Shown here: positions 35,249 through 45,953 of the stretch, one piece after another
Numbering within the stretch: position 1 is the stretch's first letter
How the letters are laid out: every line of letters starts with the position of its first letter
Assembly (NCBI RefSeq): GCF_030272615.1
Contig: NC_081414.1
Location: 781,796,119 to 781,860,118 of the forward strand
Reading direction: 5' to 3'
DNA from: Cryptomeria japonica
Lineage: Eukaryota > Streptophyta > Pinopsida > Cupressales > Cupressaceae
DNA length: 64,000 nucleotides
The notes under the pieces: model-generated
What the model saw: only the letters and a program-made list of their open reading frames with translations
What the model was told of the DNA's origin: nothing
Database searches by the model: none
Made by a program: the position numbers and the translations under genes

Positions 35249-36495
35249 TGTTGGCATTACGATGCATTTTGTATGACCGGTGAAATGGTTGTCATTGTTG
35301 GCAACATTAACTTCTAAGTCTCTATAGTCCATCGGTAAAGGAGTAAAGAGTAACTGGTGAAGAACAACAATCCTTATTCCTATCGACAGTGAGTAGACTG
35401 GTATATAGGGGTTGAGCGGGTAAGCAGTGAGTAGACCAGTATACAAGGGTTAACCAACTAAGCAGTGAGTAGACTAGTATACAGGTGTTAATCGGCTAAG
35501 CAGTGAGTAGAGAAGTATATATAGGAGGTAACCAGTTAGGCAGAATTGGACTGGTACTTAGGCGACAATTGACAATACAGGAGTCTCAACCGACAGACTT
35601 AGAAACATCCAGATAACATCTAGTTGAACCAGTAGTGTTCTCTTTTCAACTGATGAGCTTTTCGGCATGAACTGTTGTCTTCATTGATATTCGTAGAATG
35701 ATTCTTAGATAGAAATTTGAGGCACGATAATAGATTTTTGAATTTAATTTTTAGAGGGAAAGTTGGCACCAGAACCAAAGGCTAATATATTCACATCATT
35801 CATTCTAATTGTGTTGTTGTCAATTCGAAAAAGATATGTGTGAATGTTAACAGGGAGAGCAAAATAAAGAGTAGAGTGTGTGGGAAGTAGACCGATAGAG
35901 TGCAGAGTCAAGGGTATGAGTAGAGGATTGGCAGACTGTAGAGCCAAGGATATGAGAAAATTACAAGTGTAGTTTAGAGCAGACACAACCAATGCAGACA
36001 GAGTATGAGTTTCATAGTGATCTGATCAAGCAATCAGTAGCTATTGCAGCATATCAACTTCCTATTGCTTTCTAACCATTGCAACTCAAATTCCCTTTAC
36101 CGGGTGACATCTTAATTGATGATCCTAAGTCCTTTAACAAGGGTACCTCTAATAGGGTAAAGGCACTAATAGGCCTCGAAGAAAATCCCTTTACCAAGTG
36201 GCACCTAACAGTCTATTTGTAATCTCCTAACAAGGATGGCTCCTTACAAAGTGTGCTCCAGAAAAGTACAAATTTTGTAGGCATAAACTCATATCATGGT
36301 TTTCTCCCATTTGGGTTTCCACAAGATAAGTCTTGGTGTTATTGTGTATCTTTTCATGCATGCATGTTATCCTATAATAATTGTTTGTATTGATGAATAT
36401 TAAGTTAGTGTAGACTTGAGTAAAAGATTTTAATTATGTATAACCGGTAGGTAACTGATTCAGCCCCCCATCTCAGTCACTGATAGAGACCAACA
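35249..36495 (+). repeat. RE3 5' LTR
   Basis: 1,247 bp, partner of 49630-50911. It contains a four-copy 38-bp minisatellite (35384-35537). The ORF at 35744-35992 on the opposite strand recurs in the other LTR and is not a gene. Confidence 0.92.
35384..35537 (+). repeat. 38-bp minisatellite inside RE3 LTR
   Basis: Four tandem units, each of the form AAGCAGTGAGTAGACxxGTA followed by TACAxGxGTTAACCGGCT: 35384-35421, 35422-35459, 35460-35497 and 35498-35537. The matching array in the 3' LTR (about 49764-49916) also has four units, so the array predates insertion. Confidence 0.85.
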
Positions 36496-36497
36496 AT

Positions 36498-36509
36498 TGG
36501 TATCAGAGG
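36498..36509 (+). other. RE3 primer-binding site
   Basis: TGGTATCAGAGG, two bases after the LTR end, complementary to initiator Met-tRNA with one terminal mismatch. Confidence 0.9.
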
Positions 36510-36519
36510 ATAGAAACTC

Positions 36520-37740
36520 TAAAGAAAAGTTTGACAACTTGAGGAAAAAGTTCATGGAGGAATACTAGTATCAGAATCAGATTGATGAAGCTAATGAAAG
36601 GATTTATCAACTAAAGGAGAGACTGAGAAAGTCACTTCCTAAAAGAAAGGAACTAGCTCTACAACTAAATGAGAGTCAAGATTTCATAGATCAATGCTCT
36701 AAATAGAGTGGATCTGAAGAAGTAGATGAAGCAGTTTCAAAATTGATGGAAAAGAACAAGAAGCAAACTGAAGAAATTACATATCTAAAAAGAGAGCATG
36801 AAAGGCCCTGAGAATGACTGAAATACTATAAGCCAATAGGATAGTAGATGAAAGAAAAAGAGATGCAAAAGAAGTTTTGTCAAAAGCTGAAAAAGCCAAA
36901 AGGATTGTTGAAGAAGCCCTAAGAGAAAATGATGCAATCATCATTGAAAAAGATGAAGAAATACAAATTCTCACTGATGAGAATGAAGCCATGCTTGAGC
37001 ATCTGCATGACAAAGTAGAGGAAAAGGAGATGATGATGAAAGAGATTGAACAACTCAAAAATGAGTTGAAAGCTACAAATGAGAGAAATGAAAAGATGAG
37101 GAAATATAATGAAAGCTCTGAGAATATAGATGAAAAATTAAAAGATTAGAGGAGAACAATGGAGACAACTGGTCTTGGTTACTCCGGTACAAGTCCTATG
37201 GAAACTGGAGAATCATCTAAATCCATAAGGATAAAGGATGATAAAATGAACAATTTAGGAATGAAAGGTATGAAGTTTTCTAAATCTTCTTACAATCATT
37301 GTGGTAAACCAGGTCATAATTCTGGTGTCTGTAGAAATCAACTGGTCAGTCAAAAGAAGTCTTTCACCTTTGATGGTTATTTCTATAATTGTCAAAAGTA
37401 TGGTCACACTTCTTATAAGTGTAGATCTCAATCTAGAAGCATGTCTAATAGAATAAGCTTTAATGGATATTTCTTTACATGCAATAAATATGGACACAAA
37501 GCTGAAGAATGCATGTTCAAGTCAAATGCATCAAGATTACCATTCAAACCAGTTAGACCTAATAAAAAGAGTAATCAGTTCAATGCCACATGTTCCACTT
37601 GTGGTAATTTTGGTCATTGTATAGCAAATTGCAGAATGAGAATGGGTCTGAGAAATAATGCAGGATCATGGAGGAAAACTAGTATGGCATGTTTGAATTT
37701 CCATAAGATTGGTCACTTAACCAGTGAATGCAGGAACTGA
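36520..37740 (+). pseudogene. RE3 ORF1: coiled-coil Gag-like protein with five CCHC-like knuckles
   Basis: The first part (36520-37149) is a decayed coiled coil; from 36877 it is continuously open, with ENEAMLEHLHDKVEEKEM. A single in-frame TAG (37147-37149) precedes GLGYSGTSPMETGESS. Five knuckles follow at spacings of about 20-35 residues: HCGKPGHNSGVC, NCQKYGHTSYKC, TCNKYGHKAEEC, CSTCGNFGHCIANC and CLNFHKIGHLTSEC. Some have lost one of the two N-terminal cysteines. It probably binds element RNA. There is no UBN2-type capsid domain. It parallels RE2 ORF1 in order and in the GLGY-to-GE(T/S)S stretch. Confidence 0.8.
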
Positions 37741-38463
37741 TCCTATAACCGGTCTGAAGATAGGAACCAGTTTGGCAAAAAGAAAGGGAAAAATGACTTG
37801 AAAGTAAAGAAGACAATTGAAGAGGTGAGGAATGAAATGAAAAAAATATGGATTAAGAAGGAAGAAAGCAAAGAAGGAGAGAGTCATTCTGAAACTAAGT
37901 CATCATCCACCAATGATGATAGTTCCTTTTCAAACTAGGCATACCAATGCTCAGGGGGGCACATGTGGTAAGATCATTATTGAATCCCCTCGATCGATAT
38001 GAGGTTATGTCTATCTGCATACTTTATATGCATAGAAGTTTGTTTAAAGCTCTTATTTGGTAAATGTTTTGAGGGTTAGTGTAAATGTTGTTTGTGTACC
38101 AGTAAGAAGTAAATCAGTGTACCTTAAGTTGTAAATGGTCAAAATTGTTCAAACTAGCCGTTGTATTGAATTACTGATAAATCTTAACAGAACAATAAAG
38201 AAATGAGAATACATTTCATTTACCTTTCTTTCTTGTGAACATTCTTGAGCTCTCGTGTGACCTAAGGAAATCAAAATCTTGCTAGTGCTATTTGTGCGAA
38301 GTGATCAAGTAGTGTGATAGTGGTGATTGGCAGCCCTAGAGGAGAAGGTATTCAAACCCTGTATTTGACAAATTTGTTTGAAGTTCATCATCGCAGTTTT
38401 TGTGTCGAATCATGTGTTAGCTGAAGCAATTAAAGAACCACAACCACATTCAAGCTACATCCT
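37741..38463 (+). other. RE3 inter-ORF region with PPT-like tract
   Basis: Just after ORF1 a K/E-rich remnant continues to about 37935. A purine tract, CTCAGGGGGGCACA, lies near 37951-37964. In RE2 a similar tract (near 14630) occupies the same place between ORF1 and ORF2. The remaining 500 bp are non-coding and lead to ORF2. Confidence 0.6.
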
Positions 38464-39795
38464 ATGAAGGCTAGAGAGATCGACATGACCGGTGCCCTAT
38501 AATTTGTGCCCTCCTATGTGATACTAGTTGAAGATATTCACTCCTTCTTCCATTGCAAGCTTGAAGAACTTAGAGATAAATTCATTTGAAATGAATTCAA
38601 AGGGTTCTATGATCATGATCTGTTGAAGGTAGCACATTTGCATTTGAAGAACAAGGGTTTCTTGAATTATGTTGTTGATTTTCCCGATCAGTTTCATGCC
38701 GATTGGGTTAGATATGTGTTAAGAAGAGTGCATGGTCAATTTATATGGCTAGAAGCTGAAGCATCGATCAAGATCACATAGGATGTGATTCAAAGAGTAA
38801 TAGGGTTTAGCACAACCAGTGAAGCACTAACCCTAAAAACAATATCATCCATTGAAGTCACTCGATTGACTCAATACTGATGTGACAGGAGAGAAATAAC
38901 AATCACTCACATTGAGGATGTAGAAGTGAGGTTTGCTTCTGCAGTGATGGGTTATAGGGTCTATTAATCAAGCGGCATGAATAGTCTGTCGAGTGGTACT
39001 ATCCATGCAGCCTATCGAAACATCAAGGAGGATGCAACATACGATATTTGTGAGATGATCAGAAGTCAATTTCTAGTGGACATGGAGCAAATTAAGAAGG
39101 ACAAGAAGCAATCATTCAAGTATGGTTCATTACTGGTATGTATATTTTTCTATGTGCAAAATTTCTTTCCCAGTAAGGGCAATGTAGTGTGGTCTGAAGA
39201 TAAACCTATCATGGTTTAGATTGGTGAAATGATTAGAGATTTAGGTTATAAGTTTGGAGAAACAATGTGGGGTTATTTTAAAGAATTCCAAACCAGAATG
39301 CACAAAAGAAAGAGAATCTCATCCAGTATAGTTCAAAAGTACAAGGACAACATTTATTTTCTTGTTGATACTGATTGTTGCATTATTCAAGCGGTTCATC
39401 CTAGAACCTTTTAGGTACCTACTATGGGTTATGAGGTCAAGGAAGACATTACTAAAGTATATGCAAACATATTACTATCTAAACAAGTAGACAAAAAACA
39501 AAGAGATTTGGAACTTGTGAGGAGGGAAGCTCCAAAATAAAAAAGGAACTCAAGGAGCCTATCGTACAAAAGAGAGTAAGGAAAATGATTGACACATTAG
39601 ACAAGAGGTATGGAGGTGAAGCATCCGGTGCCACTGCTTCCACTAGTACAAGTCAATAAACAGGGACCAAATCAAACAAAGTTAAAGAACAAATAAGAGA
39701 AAAGAAGATAATGTCGAAGGCAAAACCCAAGGGTACTGCATCAAGCAAGCCAACAACATACACAAAAGAAAAGGACTCAGATACTCCTACATCTT
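38464..39795 (+). pseudogene. RE3 ORF2, 5' part
   Basis: Starts with the Met of MKAREIDMTGAL and stays in one frame to about 39535 despite eight or so stops, most explicable as C-to-T changes (for example TGG to TAG before IGEMIRDLG). Motifs shared with RE2 ORF2: VPSYVILVEDI with CKLEEL; LLVCIFFYVQNFFPSKG; IVQKYKDNIYF followed by D-x-CI; and MGYEVKEDI. A frameshift near 39535 leads to a basic linker, cut by RE4 at 39795. The frame resumes at 47359 because the insertion plus duplication is 7,563 bp, a multiple of three. Function unknown; it may be a Sirevirus env-like protein (inference). Confidence 0.72.
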
Positions 39796-40241
39796 TGTTG
39801 GTGTAAATAATTATTCATCATGGATATTATTACACTATACTTAAGTTTACTTAGGAAATGCATTTCATAGTAGTTTGGGTATGAGACACTTGGGTGTTTG
39901 TGCCACATTGGGATAGTGTGTGTAGGAGAATTTCCACCTTTTATGGTATTGATCTTATCTTGTTGTTACATTCCATCTCATGTGGAATATTATATTGTTT
40001 CTCCTACCTACTATTGTTTCTTATTAAGCCACATGTCATGTTTATATGCTCACATATCCATATAGCCTTGCCTATATAAGCAGGCTCATCTACATTGTTT
40101 GTATGGGCAATCATTGAAAATCTTGTAATGATCTAGTTGATCATATTTTTCATCTTGATAGAATACAGTTTATTCCTATCATCTATTTTGTCTCTCTTAT
40201 TTATTCTTTCTATTTCCTCTACATCTTGGCAAATTCTCACA
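39796..40241 (+). repeat. RE4 5' LTR
   Basis: 446 bp starting TGTTGGTGTAAATAA and ending TTCTCACA. The TATA box TATATAA lies at 40073-40079. Compared with RE5 LTRs it lacks a short segment after GTTACATTCC. Confidence 0.92.
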
Positions 40242-40254
40242 TGGTATCAGAGCC
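40242..40254 (+). other. RE4 primer-binding site
   Basis: TGGTATCAGAGCC directly follows the LTR, a perfect complement of initiator Met-tRNA. Confidence 0.93.
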
Positions 40255-40903
40255 ACTAGAGTGCCATTGGTTTGCCAATTGAGAGAAATTTGGGATTTTC
40301 ATTTTCGAGCTTTCTATTATAGGTTATTAATTGAGCTTATTAGGTCAAATTTGAGGTCACCATTAGATTGAGGAGGTTCAAGAAATTAAGAATCGCCTTT
40401 TGTTTCATCCAAATCCAACATTTGAGGCCAAATCTAGAGCCATTTGAAGGTGGAGGGTGGTGACTCGTCCCGGCATTGATCTGCAATTTTGGAGCATTTT
40501 TGGCCAAATCCGTCGTCGCCGTTGCGCTTAGAAGGAACAGAAACCCCAAGATCGATTGTAAATTCATCTAAATCAACCTCTGTTAGCCCGAGTTGAAAAA
40601 ATTTCCCCTCATGGCCTGTTGTACGAACTTGCAAGTACAGATGGGGAGGTTAACATTTTATTTTTTGTTTATTTTAGTTTTTTTTTTAAATAAAACTTTT
40701 TTAAATAAGTTTTAATAATAAAAAGATAATTTACTTTTTCTTTTTTTTTTTTAAATAAGTTTTTTTAATAACAAAAAAATAAAGTTTTTAATAAAGTTTT
40801 TTTATCTTTAATAAATTATTATTAAAGTTCTTTTTTATTTTTCCAAAAAAAATTGCCTTTTTTTATGTTTTTCTTTATTTTTTAATAAGATTTTATTGGG
40901 CAT
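40255..40903 (+). other. RE4 leader region
   Basis: Non-coding. The first 400 bp have moderate GC; from about 40660 the sequence becomes a T-rich low-complexity tract, in which RE5 inserted. Short minus-strand frames at 40340-40634 are not supported as genes. Confidence 0.7.
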
Positions 40904-41362
40904 TGTTGGTGTAAATAATTATTCATCTTGGATATTATTACACTTACTTAAGTTTACTTAGGATAATGCATTTCATAGTAGTTTGGATATGAGACACTTG
41001 GGTGTTTGTGCCACATTGGGATAGTGTGTGTAGGAGAAATTCCACCTTTTATGGTGTTGATCTTGTTGTTACACTCCACATTCAGTGGGTGATCCACCTC
41101 ATGTGGACTATTATATTATTTCTCCTACCTACCCACACCTATTTCCTTCCTACCCTTGTTTCTTATTGAGCCACATGTCATTTTTGTGTGCTCTCATATC
41201 CCTAGCCTTGCTTATATAAGCAGGCTCATCTACATTGTATGTAACTATTGAATCATTATTATTGATCATTTTTTATTGATGAGAATATAGTTTATTCTTG
41301 TCCTATATTGTGTCTCTATTTTGTACATTTCATTGAGCTCTTGATCTTGGCAAAATCTCACA
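40904..41362 (+). repeat. RE5 5' LTR
   Basis: 459 bp, TGTTGGTG to TCTCACA. The TATA box TATATAA at 41213-41219 is followed by GCAGGCTCATCTACATT, a likely transcription start region conserved in RE4. Confidence 0.94.
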
Positions 41363-41375
41363 TGGTATCAGAGCC
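41363..41375 (+). other. RE5 primer-binding site
   Basis: TGGTATCAGAGCC immediately after the LTR; perfect initiator Met-tRNA complement. Confidence 0.94.
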
Positions 41376-42953
41376 ATTGGGGCTTCGTTGATTCATCTTG
41401 AAGAGGCATTATTGCGATGTCAAGAGGCAGATCTAAGGAGCAACATCTTTTGGAGGCATCCTATACCAGATCTGACCTCACCATTGTGTCCAGAAGGCCA
41501 TTTCCATGAATTTAGGTTATAAAGTCGGCCTATTTTGGTGAGAAAAAAAAATTTCGCCAATTTTGCTACTATTGTACGAATTTCGAAATATTTTATTATT
41601 TTTTCAAAAGAAAAAAAAAATTTATTTTTTTGAAATATTTTTCAAAAATCAAAAATCAAAAGAAAAATTTGAAAAGTCAGAAAAAAATCAATCAAAAAAA
41701 AAAAGAAAAAATCAATTTTTTGGGGGGTCCGCAGACCCCCCCATGACCCCTGTACTCTGCAGGCCGTGTACCCTCCTGCCAACCGTACTCTATTGCACTG
41801 TTTCCCATGCCGCTGCCGGTCTCTACTACCACCACCTTCGGCTCCTCCTGTCACTGGCCTCCGCCACCGCGCAGCATCCTTCCACCTACAACACAGGTCC
41901 AGCAGCCACCGCCTCGCTCCACACAGCCACTCCATCGCCGCAGCCGCCATGCAAAGCCAGTACCCAGAGCCGGCCCTCGCTGGCCCTCGCTACCGCTCAC
42001 CCATCTCCGTCGGCACCCAAGTCCTCCGCCGCCAGCCATCGGCTCCGGCCACTCCATCCGCCGGCGACCACCCAGACCGGAGGACCCGCACCCGCCACCT
42101 GGCAGGCGGCCACTGGCTCGCGGGTACAAACCTTCACACGTCAGATCCGTATAGTTGACATGTAGATACCACATGTCTCACCCAGTCAGCAAATCCGTAT
42201 GGTACGGCCTGCACAGTCACCTGGCCATGTCATTTGTCCGTACAGTACAGACGCCTAGTCAGCAGAGGGTGAAGTTTTTGCGACGGTCATACGGCCATCA
42301 AATTTAACACAGTGACTTGCTGATGTCAGCACCACATCAGCAAGGTTTGAAAATTTTGCAGGCCCCTGTCATTTGCATTTTTGATTTTGCAGTTCAACTT
42401 CAAATGGCCATAACTTACTCATTTTTGCTCCTTTTTGGGTGCAATTTTTTTTGAAATGGGCTAGAATTGTGTGCTCTCTGTAGTGGTGAAGAATTTTTTT
42501 GATTTTGATGCATGGATTTTTCAGAAAATGTAGTTTTTGGTGATTGTACCTGAATAATCCTAGTTTTTGCAACTTTAGAGGCTTCATTTGGGGTCATACG
42601 ACCTCCTTTTTAGGTGCCATTTTTTTTTGAACATGCGTATTTTTTTGTCTATTTTCACATGATGCTATCAAATTGATGCCATTGTAAGTAGAAATTGTAC
42701 TTTCAGATTTTGGCCATTTTTGGCTCTCTTGGTACTTGTATATTTGCTTGAATCTCAGTTAGATTCATTGCACTATTGATTGAAGTCTCTTGTATCTCAT
42801 TTGAGAAGTTGTAAAATTTGCATCATAAGTCCACTTTGCCTTGTTTTGCAAGTGACTCATTGTAATCGCACTAAGTATAAAGTGCCAAAATCATCACTTT
42901 GGGGGGGTGTCTCTTGTGCTTTTGTGCTCTTGTGTTCCTTCCTTTTTTCTGCT
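41376..42953 (+). promoter_or_regulatory. RE5 long leader with GC-rich island and hairpin
   Basis: About 1.58 kb between primer-binding site and gag. An A/T low-complexity stretch (41545-41720) passes abruptly into a GC-rich island (about 41722-42330). At the boundary lies a perfect stem-loop, GGGGGGTC-CGCA-GACCCCCC (41722-41741). ORFs cross the island in all plus frames and on the minus strand, which points to composition rather than a gene; their proline/serine/arginine-rich products match no family I know. The island could be captured host DNA or an RNA packaging structure. Confidence 0.55.
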
Positions 42954-44634
42954 ATGGGTTCTTCTAAGTTTCTTCTCTTAACTCCACATAATTATGCTAC
43001 TTGGAAAATTGATGCATGGAGTAAATTTATGGAAAAAGGACTCACTCATTACATTGATGGAACTATTGTTGCTCCCACTGATCCTAAGGTTGATCTAGTT
43101 GGTCACTTGGATTGGCTCACTAAAAATATCATGGCAATTGGTACCTTAAGAAAGTATGTATCAAAGGATCTAGCAATTGGTACCTTAAGAAAGTATGTAT
43201 CAAAGGATCTCATTTTTCATATTGAGAAATGTACTCTAATCAAGGATGCTTGGCAAAAGTTTCAAGACTTGTATGGTCAAGTTGTTGAGATTAGGAGATA
43301 TCAAATTGATAGTGATCTCACCATGTTAGATCCCAAGAACTTTGATACTATACAAGATTATGTCACTAAGGCAAATGAGTTGAGGGCACAACTCAAAGAT
43401 TGTGGCTTTGATAAGAAGGATACTCAATTGATATTCAACTTGATAGGTAAGCTTCCACAAGAATATGCAACATTTGTTTCTAGTTTCCAAACCCATAGGA
43501 TGACAATGGGTTCAAGCTACAAAATGCCTACATTTGATGCTTTCAATGAAATGTTGATGATGCAACAAACTAAGTTGATAAGCATGGGCATTCTTAAGGC
43601 TTCTAAGTCTCAAGCATTAGTGACAAATCAAGGGAACAAAGGAAATCAAGGAAAGGACAACTCAAACAAGAAGAAATGGCAATCAAAGCCTAAGGACAAA
43701 GCACCATCTTGTCCAAAACAAGGAGATTCATCCTCTTCAAAGAGAGATAATTCACCAAAGAGGGAGAGACCTACTTGTGCTTGTTGTAAAAAGATTGGTC
43801 ATGAGGAACATCGTTGCCATTCTAAGAAGATTGATGAGCTCACACATATCATCAAAAAGCATAACATTGATTTGCCTAAAGTCTACAAGAAGGATGATTC
43901 ATCAACTTCCACTTCCTCACATTCAAAAGGAAAAGGGAAAGCATTCATGGCTTCTACAAGTGGGAAGACTCACTCTTTTGAAACAAGAAAAATAAAATAT
44001 CTTTGTGCTACTATCAGTCATGATTCAGAGAGATGGCTTCTAGATTCAGGGGCTTCTCATCATATGGCATCTTTGCAGTCTATGTTCTCTACATTTGAGC
44101 CTTACCATGCCACAAATTTTGATGGGCAATCATACATACATGGATGTGATTGGGAAAGGATCTATTGACATTGGGGATAACTCCTTCAATGATGTGTTGT
44201 GTGTACCCCACTTGACAAACAATCTCCTTTCTATCTATCAAATCACACATGGCACAACTAAGAGAGTTGTGGAGTTCACACCTGACTCAGTTTTCATTAG
44301 AGACTTGGAGACTAGAGCTATCATTGCGACTGGGGTGGTTGATCATGCATCTCAGTTATACTCCTTTTTAGATTTTGTTGATGATGATGATTTCACATTT
44401 GATGATTCTACACATGATGATCACACTTATTGTGATGGTTCAGATTTTGAGGAGAACTTTGGACACTTGAACATGGGGATTCTCACATGTGACCCCATTC
44501 TTGAGTCTTGTATTTCATCTCCTCATATTGATATCACATCACCTATTGCACCTAATGATGTGGATAGTGTGACAGTTTTGCCTTCATGTGATTTAGTGCA
44601 ACAGGATATTCATTGTCTTCCAGCTTCAGATTGA
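42954..44634 (+). pseudogene. gag: RE5 Gag-protease
   Basis: The start is the Met of MGSSKFLLLTPHNYATWK, typical of UBN2-type copia Gag. A tandem 13-residue duplication (AIGTLRKYVSKDL) lies at about residues 60-86. A basic S/K-rich stretch precedes the knuckle CACCKKIGHEEHRC near 43770-43812. The protease active site is intact in WLLDSGASHHMAS (about 44033-44070). A +1 frameshift between about 44100 and 44125 moves the frame to one containing VIGKGSIDI and VLCVPHLTNNLLSI, the C-terminal half of the protease. A TGA at 44632-44634 ends it. The frame upstream of 42954 is open but is probably leader. Apart from the shift, this is the best preserved Gag here. Confidence 0.9.
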
Positions 44635-45198
44635 TGGGATGATTACTTGACAAACATTGCAGGTTTGTTTGTGGAATCCTACATTGCAGATTTGGGAGAC
44701 ATCATTGATGACATTCATCTTCTCTTTGATGAAGATGATCCTTCTTCGATTGTTGTGAGGGCACACTCTGACCCTCTTGTTCATTCTCTACATGATCATT
44801 CTTTCGAGGTTGACATGATTGTGGATACTTATGTACAACAGTTGGAGGAGGTCTCTTTATTTTTTGAGGAGACATGTGAATCTTTGGGACATGTTCTACA
44901 TCCATCTCCACTAGATCTTGGAGTGCCTTTTTCAGCAGTGTGGCACAGTTTACCACCTTTGGAGGGGGTATCTTTCAGCATCGACATGGGGACACTTGAG
45001 GAGTTTTCAGAGATTCATTTCATCATGAGTTTTCTTCATACATCTTCCCTTCATGATTGGGGAGACTTCATGGATACACCTTTGGTTTTGTTTCTTCCTA
45101 AGGGGAGGAATGTTGTTCAATGTTCATGGAGTAGTTTCTTCATACATAGAGCTTCTTCCATTGGTGTAGATTCTCCATTGAGGGGGGTCACAGTTTGA
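44635..45198 (+). pseudogene. RE5 acidic region downstream of protease
   Basis: The frame of the protease C-terminus continues beyond one stop (44632-44634) for another 188 codons, ending at 45198. Both sides of the stop are rich in D, E, S and H (for example DDDDFTFDDSTHDDH upstream and IIDDIHLLFDEDDPSS downstream). No integrase or RT motif occurs. It replaces the pre-integrase and pol region in position. It may be a new acidic domain or filler derived from non-coding sequence; I do not recognise it. Confidence 0.6.
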
Positions 45199-45489
45199 CT
45201 TCTCTTCTTCTCTCATATGGGGGGGACTTTTTCCTCACATGGGGTTTTGTTACTCATATTCTTCTATGAGAGTTCTCTTGTATGTTTTCATCTCTCTTTT
45301 TGGGGAGGGTTTTTTCCCATTGGGTTTTTCTCTCTTTCCCCACTTTGTGAGAGATTTCATTGCATTGGTTTTCATCCATTTGCATTTGTTCATGGGTACC
45401 TAACATGGCCTCGTAGCCAAGACCCATCTTGAATTGCTTAGTTGCATTGTAGACTTAAGTGCATTCCCCTAAGTTGCACTTAAGTGGGG
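45199..45489 (+). other. RE5 3' untranslated region and polypurine tract
   Basis: About 290 bp of T-rich, non-coding sequence ending in CACTTAAGTGGGG just before the 3' LTR; the last purines serve as the polypurine tract. The 46550-46886 part of RE4 is homologous. Confidence 0.75.
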
Positions 45490-45948
45490 TGTTGCTGTAA
45501 ATAATTATTCATCTTGGATATTATTACACTTACTTAAGTTTACTTAGGATAATGCATTTCATAGTAGTTTAGATATGAGACACTTGGGTGTTTGTGCCAC
45601 ATTGGGATAGTGTGTGTAGGAGAAATTTCACCTTTTATGGTGTTGATCTTGTTGTTACACTCCACATTCAGTGGGTGATCCACCTCAAGTGGACTATTAT
45701 ATTATTTCTCCTACCTACCCACACCTATTTCCTACCTACCCTTGTTTCTTATTGAGCCACATGTCATGTTTGTGTGCTCTCATATCCCTAGCCTTGCTTA
45801 TATAAGTAGGCTCATCTACATTGTATGTAACTATTGAATCATTATTATTGATCATTTTTTATTGATGAGAATACAATTTATTCTTGTCCTATATTGTGTC
45901 TCTATTTTGTACATTTCATTGAGCTCTTGATCTTGGCAAAATCTCACA
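45490..45948 (+). repeat. RE5 3' LTR
   Basis: 459 bp, partner of 40904-41362, followed by the target duplication GGCAT. Confidence 0.94.
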
Positions 45949-45953
45949 GGCAT

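Larger units (their letters stand above)
40904..45948 (+). mobile_element. RE5: copia element with Gag-PR and acidic region, no IN/RT
   Basis: LTRs 40904-41362 and 45490-45948 are both 459 bp and differ at about 9 positions (about 2%). The target duplication GGCAT is perfect (40899-40903, 45949-45953). Primer-binding site and purine tract are intact. The interior has a long leader, a Gag-protease frame and an acidic frame, then non-coding sequence. Integrase, RT and RNase H are absent, so mobilisation needed enzymes from elsewhere. It is the youngest LTR insertion here by LTR divergence. Confidence 0.94.

Noticed and set aside
35384-35537. CRISPR-like array (four 38-bp units)
   Set aside because: Units are directly adjacent without spacers, lie in an LTR, and the DNA is plant nuclear.
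35744-35992. 82-codon minus ORF resembling 50160-50369
   Set aside because: Similarity comes from the RE3 LTR pair; not a gene.
41563-42165. 200-codon proline/arginine-rich ORF in the RE5 leader
   Set aside because: Several frames on both strands are open across the same GC-rich island, so openness reflects base composition.
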